A stretch of DNA of 5,413 nt. It comes from Thermoplasmata archaeon (GTDB lineage Archaea > Thermoplasmatota > Thermoplasmata > UBA10834). A model generated the notes under the pieces. That model had not been told where the DNA came from. It was given only the letters and a program-made list of their open reading frames with translations, and made no database searches. The stretch is from assembly GCA_025457845.1 (NCBI GenBank), contig JALOTO010000121.1:1-5413 (forward strand). The letters are read 5' to 3'. The first letter of the stretch is position 1. Every line of letters begins with the position of its first letter. Below, in pieces: positions 1 to 4,799 of this stretch. The position numbers and the translations under genes were made by a program.

Positions 1-294
1 GACCTCGAACTCCATGTCTACGCCGAGGATGTTCATCGTCCCGCTCATCTCCCCGACCAGGTGCATGACGGTGACGTCGTACGAATCGCCTCCAACGACA
101 ATCGTATCATCGCCCTCGGAGGTGTATGTCGCCTCGCCAGTGACGTCGGCCCCATCCATGTCCATTATCACATCGTACTTCCAGTATGCGCCCTTCGCCT
201 TGTCTGCGGCGGAAGCTGGCACGGATGCCACCACGAATGCCATGGCCATTATCAGGGCCGCGGCTACTGCAAACCTAGAGCTTCGGATTCCCAT
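1..294 (-). CDS. Exported protein of unknown function, N-terminal part (runs off the left edge)
   Basis: An open frame begins with ATG at 294 and stays open to base 1, giving 98 residues without a stop; the rest lies outside the window. The N-terminus is a typical Sec signal peptide: MGIRSSR with two arginines, a hydrophobic stretch from about residue 8 to 25 (FAVAAALIMAMAFVV), and a PASA/A signal peptidase site at about residues 26-30. The mature part is acidic and rich in Gly, Thr, Val, Asp and Met (for example YWKYDVIMDMDG, then IVVGGDSYDVTV), with the alternating pattern of beta strands. No cysteine follows the signal, so it is not an obvious lipoprotein. A purine-rich ribosome site (302-310) and a TATA box (342-350) precede it. 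It is divergent from the small winged-helix gene. I do not recognise the family; secreted or surface-bound is inferred from the signal peptide. Confidence 0.75.
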   Translation of the reverse strand, partial: MGIRSSRFAVAAALIMAMAFVVASVPASAADKAKGAYWKYDVIMDMDGADVTGEATYTSEGDDTIVVGGDSYDVTVMHLVGEMSGTMNILGVDMEFEV

Positions 295-301
295 CTACCA
301 T

Positions 302-310
302 CCCTTCCTC
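302..310 (-). promoter_or_regulatory. Ribosome binding site of the exported-protein gene
   Basis: On the minus strand GAGGAAGGG lies 7 bases before the ATG at 294. It supports this start over an out-of-frame ATG at 299-297, which runs into a stop after eight codons. Confidence 0.5.
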
Positions 311-341
311 GCTATCTGGCGCCTGGACCGATATGCGGGGA

Positions 342-350
342 GATATAATT
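342..350 (-). promoter_or_regulatory. TATA box of the exported-protein gene
   Basis: The minus strand reads AAAATTATATCTCC here, an AT-rich island in otherwise GC-rich DNA. A start of transcription about 25 bases on, near 320, would give a leader of about 26 bases carrying the ribosome site at 302-310. Confidence 0.55.
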
Positions 351-401
351 TTCCCATTCCCCCACCATCTGGAGGCGATCGGACGACTGCTGTCGCAGCC
401 A

Positions 402-447
402 GACCGCTCCGGAAAAGTATAAGATTCGGGATTCGAATCCGGCGGTC
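402..447. promoter_or_regulatory. Operator-like inverted repeat in the regulator's promoter
   Basis: Two nested symmetries are visible. The inner one is a perfect 12-base palindrome, GGATTCGAATCC, at 429-440. The outer one pairs GACCGC..CGG (402-412, with two extra bases TC at 408-409) with CCGGCGGTC at 439-447. The TATA box at 413-423 lies inside the outer arms, and the palindrome lies between the TATA box and the predicted transcription start near 445. A protein bound here would block the polymerase, as is common for archaeal repressors. Because most of the repeat is upstream of the predicted start, a role in DNA is more likely than an RNA hairpin. Self-regulation by the adjacent winged-helix protein is an inference. 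Confidence 0.45.
411..423 (+). promoter_or_regulatory. BRE/TATA promoter of the winged-helix gene
   Basis: GGAAAAGTATAAG combines a purine-rich stretch, like the TFB recognition element, with a TATA-like core. Counting about 26 bases from its centre puts transcription start near 445, giving a leader of about 65 bases before the ATG at 510. The preceding bases TCCGGAAAAGTA (408-419) recur exactly in the pheS promoter. Confidence 0.55.
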
Positions 448-494
448 CAGCCAGGGGCGCTCTACACGATGCTGCCCTTGACGAGCTCTCGACA

Positions 495-500
495 GAGGGG
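495..500 (+). promoter_or_regulatory. Ribosome binding site of the winged-helix gene
   Basis: GAGGGG, 9 bases before the ATG at 510, is a fair match to an archaeal Shine-Dalgarno site and favours this start. A second in-frame ATG at 528 is preceded by AGAAGG (515-520, 7 bases away) and cannot be excluded; it would remove six residues. Confidence 0.45.
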
Positions 501-509
501 AATGACACC

Positions 510-734
510 ATGCCAGAAGGACTCTCGATGTACGCGGAGAAGGTCTACAACGCTATGAAGACCGCAGGGATCGACAGCGAGGACAAGATGGCCAACGCAG
601 AAAGGATAGTCGGGCTCACCAAAGCCCCAAAGAACTTCGTCCTCAGATCCCTGGACGAGCTCCAGTCGAAGGGTCTCGTGAAGAGGAAGGCTCGAGAGAA
701 GTCCGCTGGTTACTACATCGTCCAGCAGGGCTGA
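510..734 (+). CDS. Small winged-helix DNA-binding protein (putative transcription regulator)
   Basis: This 74-residue protein consists of little more than one winged helix-turn-helix domain. A first helix (about residues 7-19, MYAEKVYNAMKTAG) is followed by a second (about 24-36) and a likely recognition helix (about 40-54, PKNFVLRSLDELQSKG). The segment GLVKRKAREKSAGYYIVQQ then forms the wing, with basic residues and a final beta strand. The recognition helix followed by LxSKGLVKRK is the usual pattern of MarR/ArsR-like and other small archaeal regulators, but I cannot name the family. There is no ligand-binding or dimerisation domain, so it either dimerises through the same fold or works with a partner. 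Its promoter holds an operator-like palindrome, which suggests self-regulation and possibly control of the divergent exported-protein gene. It is separated from trpS by 57 bases that include a trpS promoter, so it is probably its own transcription unit. Confidence 0.75.
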   Translation: MPEGLSMYAEKVYNAMKTAGIDSEDKMANAERIVGLTKAPKNFVLRSLDELQSKGLVKRKAREKSAGYYIVQQG

Positions 735-747
735 GCGCCGACACGGG

Positions 748-759
748 AAGAAATATAAC
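748..759 (+). promoter_or_regulatory. TATA box of trpS
   Basis: AAGAAATATAAC is the only AT-rich stretch in the gap before trpS. Transcription would start about 26 bases on, near 780, leaving only about 10 bases before the ATG at 792. No Shine-Dalgarno sequence is present there, which fits an almost leaderless mRNA. Confidence 0.55.
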
Positions 760-791
760 ATCAGACACTCTAACCCGGGCCAAGTGGACAG

Positions 792-1910
792 ATGGACCAG
801 GAGTTCGAGGTCACCCCGTATAAGACGACCGGCGAGATAGACTACGATGTGCTCGCCGAGCGCTTCGGAACCAAGAAGGTCGACGAGGCGCTGCTCAAGA
901 GGCTGGCGAAGCACGGCCCCCTACACCCGATGCTCAGACGCGGCGTGTTCTACTCGCACAGGGACATGGACTGGATCCTGGACCAGTACGAGAAGGGCAA
1001 CAGGTTCTCTCTGTACACGGGCCGCGGCCCGTCCGGACCGATACACCTCGGGCATCTGATGCCCTGGGCGTTCACCAAGTATCTCCAGGACACCTTCAAG
1101 GTCAAGCTCTGGTTCCAGCTCACCGACGACGAGAAGTTCCTCTTCTACGACAGGCTCACGCTCGAGGAGACGAAGAAGTGGGGGTACGAGAACGCCCTCG
1201 ACATCATAGCCCTGGGGTTCGACCCTAAGCTCACGAAGATCTTCCTCGACACGGAGTACATCAAGACCATGTACCCGACCGTGCTCAAGGCGGCCAAGAA
1301 GATCAACTTCTCGACCATCAAGGCCGTCTTCGGCTTCGACAACTCGTTCAACATAGGCATCATCTTCTTCACGAGCATCCAGACGGTGCCGTGCTTCCTC
1401 GAGTCCATCCATCAGGGGAAGAAGGTCCCGTGCCTCATCCCGTGCGGCATAGACCAGGACCCGCACTTCAGGGTGACCAGGGACATCGCCGAGGGGCTCG
1501 GGTTCTACAAGCCGGCCCTGCTGCACGCCAAGCTCATGCCGTCGCTCGCCGGCGGGGACAAGATGTCCACCTCGAGCAAGAACGATACGACGATCTTCAC
1601 CGTCGACGACAAGAAGACGGTCAAGAAGAAGATCTCCAACGCGTTCACCGGCGGGAGGGTCTCGGTCGAGGAGCAGAGGAAGCTCGGGGGAGACCCTGAC
1701 GTCTGCTCGGTCTACGCGTACAACACCTACTTCTTCGAGCCGGACGACGCCAAGCTGGCGGCGCTCAGGGAGAGGTGCAGGTCCGGCGCCATCATGTGCG
1801 GCGAGTGCAAGGGACTCCTCTTCGAGAAGGTATGGGCCTTCCTCGAGGAGCACCAGAGGCGCAGGGAGAAGGCGAAGGAGACCATCGAGGACTTCTTCGT
1901 CAGGGACTGA
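792..1910 (+). CDS. trpS: Tryptophanyl-tRNA synthetase (tryptophan--tRNA ligase), archaeal/eukaryal type
   Basis: This cytoplasmic class I enzyme joins tryptophan to tRNA(Trp) using ATP. The 372-residue protein carries both class I signatures: the HIGH-type motif as HLGH at 85-88, within TGRGPSGPIHLGH, and the KMSKS-type loop as KMSTS at 257-261. Other stretches closely follow the human and archaeal enzymes: LTDDEKFLF (110-118), ENALDIIALGFD (133-144), IPCGIDQDPHFRVTRD (216-231) and PALLHAKLMP (241-250). The C-terminal anticodon-binding helices contain the family motifs AFTGGR (284-289) and SGAIMCGE (331-338). The KMSTS form of the loop is close to the KMSAS of the eukaryal enzyme and separates it from the shorter bacterial type. 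Residues 1-70 form the N-terminal extension usual in archaea; length is normal and the frame intact. The ATG at 792 sits about 10 bases after the predicted transcription start. trmO follows after 39 bases and may be cotranscribed. Confidence 0.97.
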   Translation: MDQEFEVTPYKTTGEIDYDVLAERFGTKKVDEALLKRLAKHGPLHPMLRRGVFYSHRDMDWILDQYEKGNRFSLYTGRGPSGPIHLGHLMPWAFTKYLQDTFKVKLWFQLTDDEKFLFYDRLTLEETKKWGYENALDIIALGFDPKLTKIFLDTEYIKTMYPTVLKAAKKINFSTIKAVFGFDNSFNIGIIFFTSIQTVPCFLESIHQGKKVPCLIPCGIDQDPHFRVTRDIAEGLGFYKPALLHAKLMPSLAGGDKMSTSSKNDTTIFTVDDKKTVKKKISNAFTGGRVSVEEQRKLGGDPDVCSVYAYNTYFFEPDDAKLAALRERCRSGAIMCGECKGLLFEKVWAFLEEHQRRREKAKETIEDFFVRD

Positions 1911-1951
1911 GCTGCGAAAGGTCATTATCCGCTCAGGCCGTTCACCGGGAT

Positions 1952-1957
1952 GGGGAG
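1952..1957 (+). promoter_or_regulatory. Possible ribosome binding site choosing the inner trmO start
   Basis: GGGGAG ends 7 bases before the ATG at 1965. No purine-rich site precedes the outer in-frame ATG at 1950, so this site favours translation from 1965. Confidence 0.35.
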
Positions 1958-1964
1958 CCCTGAC

Positions 1965-2348
1965 ATGCGTCTCAAGCCAATAGCGCGAGTGGAGAACGGG
2001 ATCGACGAGCGGCCGGACGACTGGGACGAGGTCGTCTCGAAGATCGTCTTCGACCCGGAGTACGTCCCCGGACTCTACAGGTTGGGCCACTTCAAGCACA
2101 TCTGGGTCATCTTCGGTTTCCACAGGATGAGGGGGTGGCTCCCGAGGGTCCACCCGCGCCATGACCCGTCCCTCCCGGAGGTCGGGGTCTTCGCCAGCAG
2201 GTCCCCGACCAGGCCGAACAGGCTCGGCCTCACCCTCGTCGAGATCGTCAGCATGAGGAAGGGCGTCGTGACGGTCAAGGGTCTGGATGCGTTCGATGGC
2301 ACCCCGGTCTACGACATCAAACCCTCAGAGGACGAGATAGACTGGTGA
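1965..2348 (+). CDS. trmO: TrmO-family tRNA (t6A37-N6)-methyltransferase, short archaeal form
   Basis: The protein belongs to the TrmO/YaeB family (COG1720, formerly TsaA). In bacteria TrmO methylates the N6 atom of t6A at position 37 of tRNA(Thr), using S-adenosylmethionine. The family features are the opening LKPIARVE (3-10), FKHIWVIFGFH (43-53), the signature GVFASRSPTRPNRLGLT (74-90) and GLDAFDGTPVYDIKPSED (106-123). It has 127 residues and stops just after the core beta barrel, so it lacks the C-terminal domain of E. coli TrmO (about 235 residues); short forms are usual in archaea. The N-terminal segment RPDDWDEVVSKIVFDPE replaces the PRQ-type region of the bacterial enzyme. In the signature, RPNRLG stands where RPNPIG is more usual. 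An in-frame ATG at 1950 would add MGSPD; I prefer 1965 because of the ribosome site and the fit to the family. The gene sits between two aminoacyl-tRNA synthetases, which fits a tRNA role, but the exact tRNA target in archaea is inferred. Confidence 0.85.
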   Translation: MRLKPIARVENGIDERPDDWDEVVSKIVFDPEYVPGLYRLGHFKHIWVIFGFHRMRGWLPRVHPRHDPSLPEVGVFASRSPTRPNRLGLTLVEIVSMRKGVVTVKGLDAFDGTPVYDIKPSEDEIDW

Positions 2349-2357
2349 GGCCATTCC

Positions 2358-2372
2358 GGAAAAGTAGATAAG
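2358..2372 (+). promoter_or_regulatory. BRE/TATA promoter of pheS
   Basis: GGAAAAGTAGATAAG lies in the 48-base gap before pheS. Its first part, as TCCGGAAAAGTA (2355-2366), is identical to 408-419 in the winged-helix gene promoter. Counting about 27 bases from its centre puts transcription start near 2394-2397, on or just before the ATG at 2397. The mRNA is therefore predicted to be leaderless. Confidence 0.55.
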
Positions 2373-2396
2373 CAGTCTGCCCGATTGGGCCCCGAC

Positions 2397-3926
2397 ATGT
2401 CCCAGCATGGCGTGGCCGACGAACTGAGCTACCTCGAGAAGAAGGTACTGAAGGCCCTCGACAGGCTCAAGAAGGCCGACCCCGAGGCCGTGCGCATGGA
2501 AGCGGGCCTGGAGCAGGTCGTCGAGGTCATGAACGCCTCGTCCTGGCTTCAGGCCAAAGGACTTGTCAAGATCGACGAGAGCATCGCGAAGGTCTACACC
2601 CTCCGGAGGCCCGAAGCGGCGACCAAGCCCCTGCCTGAGCGGACGGCGGTCGACCTCCTCGTTAAGGACCACGCAGGGAGGGGTTCCCTCGCCGACCTGA
2701 AGAAGAGCGGCAGGTTCAGGGACGACGAGATACAGATCGCCCTGGGATGGGTCAAGAAGAAGGGCTGGGGCGAGCTCGAGAAGTCCGGCAAGGACATGTT
2801 CATCAAGGTCACCGACAAGGGCCGGCAGGCCCTTCTATCCAAGGGCGAGGACGAGCTCCTCATCGAGCGCCTGGCCAAGGGCGAGGTGCGCGAGGACGAG
2901 GCGCCCAGGGAGGTCATCGACCAGCTCAGGCAGCGCAAGGACATCGTCAACGAGAGGCACATCACCAGCAGGGTCATCTCGCTGACCGAGCGCGGGGCGG
3001 AGCTGGCCTCCACGGACCTGCACATCAAGGAGGAGGTCGCGCAGCTGACCCCCGAGCTCATACAGTCGGGGAAGTGGCGCGAGGTCGAGGTGCGCAGGTA
3101 CGACGTGAAGGCCTTCGCGCCGACGGTCCACGGGGGCCGCCTCCACCCCATGACCATGCTCATCGAGAAGGTCCGGAACGCGTTCCTGACCATGGGCTTC
3201 ACCGAGATCAGGGGCGACTACGTCGAGAGCGCCTTCTGGAACATGGACATGCTCTTCACGGCGCAGGACCACCCGGCCAGGGAGATGCAGGACACCTTCT
3301 ACCTCAAGAGCCCTGAGAGGTTCGACCTATCCAAGGACAGGGAGCTGGTGGAGGTCGTCAGGCAGGTCCACGAGAACGGCGGGAAGACCGGCTCGCTGGG
3401 CTGGAGGTACAACTGGCGCATCGAGGAGGCCGAGAGGGCGCTCCTGAGGACGCACACCACGGTCGACACCATCCGCCACATAGCCAAGGACCCCAGGCCG
3501 CCGTTCAAGGTCTTCACCGTCGACAGGGTCTTCAGGAACGAGGCCATGGACTCGACCCACCTCCCCGAGTTCACCCAGATAGAGGGGATAGTCTGCGAGG
3601 AGGGGGCGAGCTTCGACATGCTCGTCGCGATGCTCAAGGAGTTCTACGACAGGATGGGCATCCCCGAGATAAGGGTCAGGCCAGGGTACTTCCCGTACAC
3701 GGAGCCGTCGCTCGAGGTCGAGATACGCTGGAACGACCAGTGGATGGAGCTCGGAGGGGCGGGGATATTCAGGCCGGAGGTCACCGAGCCGCTCGGGCTC
3801 AAGGAGCCGGTGCTCGCCTGGGGGATGGGCCTCGAGAGGCTCGCGATGCTCACCTACGGGCTCGACGACATCAGGGACATCTACATATCCGACATGGACT
3901 GGCTCAAGAAGGCCCCGCAGATCTGA
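2397..3926 (+). CDS. pheS: Phenylalanyl-tRNA synthetase alpha subunit
   Basis: This is the catalytic alpha chain of the cytoplasmic alpha2-beta2 class II enzyme that joins phenylalanine to tRNA(Phe). The 509 residues match the long archaeal/eukaryal form. Residues 1 to about 200 hold small winged-helix domains, such as DELSYLEKKVLKALDRLKK near 8-26 and the block around 85-147 that ends in VTDKGRQALL. The catalytic domain follows: the motif 1 region HPMTMLIEKVRNAFLTMGF (250-268), DHPAREMQDTFYL (291-303), LLRTHTT (349-355), motif 2 VFRNEAMDSTHLPEFTQIEG (378-397), YTEPSLEVEI (434-443), ELGGAGIFRPEV (451-462) of the phenylalanine pocket, and motif 3 GMGLERLAML (476-485) with the ATP-binding arginine. 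A TTG at 2385 would add four residues, but it lies upstream of the predicted transcription start, so ATG 2397 is preferred. The beta-chain gene pheT does not follow; the next gene is convergent, so pheT must be elsewhere. Confidence 0.97.
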   Translation: MSQHGVADELSYLEKKVLKALDRLKKADPEAVRMEAGLEQVVEVMNASSWLQAKGLVKIDESIAKVYTLRRPEAATKPLPERTAVDLLVKDHAGRGSLADLKKSGRFRDDEIQIALGWVKKKGWGELEKSGKDMFIKVTDKGRQALLSKGEDELLIERLAKGEVREDEAPREVIDQLRQRKDIVNERHITSRVISLTERGAELASTDLHIKEEVAQLTPELIQSGKWREVEVRRYDVKAFAPTVHGGRLHPMTMLIEKVRNAFLTMGFTEIRGDYVESAFWNMDMLFTAQDHPAREMQDTFYLKSPERFDLSKDRELVEVVRQVHENGGKTGSLGWRYNWRIEEAERALLRTHTTVDTIRHIAKDPRPPFKVFTVDRVFRNEAMDSTHLPEFTQIEGIVCEEGASFDMLVAMLKEFYDRMGIPEIRVRPGYFPYTEPSLEVEIRWNDQWMELGGAGIFRPEVTEPLGLKEPVLAWGMGLERLAMLTYGLDDIRDIYISDMDWLKKAPQI

Positions 3927-3935
3927 AGAGCCTCG

Positions 3936-4799
3936 TCATCTCAACGACGACGACGCTGAGGCGACCTTCTCCAGCATGTCCTCGGCGCCTATGCCCGCGA
4001 ACAGCCCCCTTGCCTCGGTCAGCAGCTTCCTCGCGGCCTTGACGTCCCCCTTCTCGACGAGCATCTGGGCGAACTCCATCTTCCTGACGCCGATGCTCCA
4101 CGGGACGTCCATCCCTTCGAGGGACGCGAGGCTCTCCCGGTAGTGCTCCTCGCTGGAGCGCAGATCACCGGTGAGCCTCTCGGCCATCCCGAGGTTCGCG
4201 TACGCCGCGCTCATGCCGAGCCTGTCGCCTATCTCCGAGAAGACCTCGATCGCGCCGAAGCAGTCCTCCTTGGCGCGCTCCGGGTCACCGGTCCGCGTGA
4301 GCACCTCGGCGAGGGAGGTCAGCGCGTAGGCCTTCGCCCTCGGCTGACCCGTATCGTCCGCGAGCTTGACCGCGTTCTCCAGGTGCAGGCGCGCGTCCGC
4401 CGTCCTGTCGAGGTGCGCGCACGCGATGCCCATGTTGACATAGACGTTGGTGAGCTCCACGGGCCCGAAGCCCGCGGCGCACTTCGAGAAGTGGTCGATC
4501 GCCTCGGGATACTTCCCGCGCCCTATGAGCACGTTGCCCAGCTCCAGGTGCGCGAGGAGCATGCCCTTCTGGTCCATGGCGGACATGGCCTCCTTTGCGC
4601 TCGCCTCCAGGAGCTCTTGGGCCTTCTGGTACCTGCCGACCTTGTTCTCGACCACTCCGAGCCCGCGGAGCGCCATCGCCCTCACGCCCGGGCGGCCCGC
4701 CGCGACCTCGAGCGCCTCGGAGAAGAGCCTCGACGCCTCCTGCGTCTCCCCCCTCTTGCTCTTGATCCTGCCCATCTCGACGAGGGATTCCGCCCTCAT
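3936..4799 (-). CDS. Downstream fragment: TPR-repeat domain of the broken STAND protein
   Basis: This 287-residue frame begins at an ATG inside the duplicated unit. It consists almost wholly of TPR units of about 35 to 40 residues. Seven can be followed: AESLVEMGRIKSKRGETQEA, ALRGLGVVENKVGRYQKA, HLELGNVLIGRGKYPEA, VNMGIACAHLDRTADA, LTSLAEVLTRTGDPERA, YANLGMAERLTGDLRSSE and KMEFAQMLVEKGDVKAA. Each shows the small-residue and glycine spacing typical of TPRs and is followed by a second amphipathic helix. TPR arrays in STAND proteins bind protein or other ligands and control the ATPase switch. No good ribosome site precedes the ATG, which is internal to the full-length gene, so separate expression is doubtful. 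It ends in ASSSLR, 9 bases from the pheS stop codon. Confidence 0.6.
   Translation of the reverse strand: MRAESLVEMGRIKSKRGETQEASRLFSEALEVAAGRPGVRAMALRGLGVVENKVGRYQKAQELLEASAKEAMSAMDQKGMLLAHLELGNVLIGRGKYPEAIDHFSKCAAGFGPVELTNVYVNMGIACAHLDRTADARLHLENAVKLADDTGQPRAKAYALTSLAEVLTRTGDPERAKEDCFGAIEVFSEIGDRLGMSAAYANLGMAERLTGDLRSSEEHYRESLASLEGMDVPWSIGVRKMEFAQMLVEKGDVKAARKLLTEARGLFAGIGAEDMLEKVASASSSLR

Noticed and set aside
421..453. TTCGAATCC followed by GGTCCAGCCA looks like the T-arm and CCA end of a tRNA gene.
   Set aside because: The base before TTCGAAT is A instead of the invariant G, so the T-stem cannot close. No matching acceptor, D-arm or anticodon arm lies at the right distance upstream, and the only complementary GACCG is about 36 bases away, too close for a tRNA.
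14..481. Plus-strand frames of 155 and 95 residues at the left end.
   Set aside because: The minus strand of the same stretch encodes a signal peptide and a beta-rich mature protein with a ribosome site and TATA box. The plus frames have no recognisable features and cross the promoter region.
735..791. A terminator between the winged-helix gene and trpS.
   Set aside because: No T-run or stable hairpin is visible; CCCGGG near 774 is too short to count.
1911..1949. A separate trmO promoter around GTCATTATCC (1920-1930).
   Set aside because: The AT content is weak and there is no BRE-like purine stretch comparable with the other promoters. Cotranscription with trpS explains the short gap at least as well.
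921..2162. A 413-residue open frame on the minus strand opposite trpS and trmO.
   Set aside because: It is rich in Arg, Glu, Leu, Val and Pro with no recognisable motif, and two well-identified genes cover the same bases on the other strand. Long shadow frames are expected in GC-rich DNA with strong codon bias.
2385..2396. TTG start adding four residues to PheS.
   Set aside because: It would lie at or before the predicted start of transcription and has no ribosome site; the ATG at 2397 fits a leaderless mRNA.
2594..3202. A 202-residue minus-strand frame within pheS.
   Set aside because: Ser/Arg-rich antisense shadow; the plus strand encodes clear PheRS sequence throughout.
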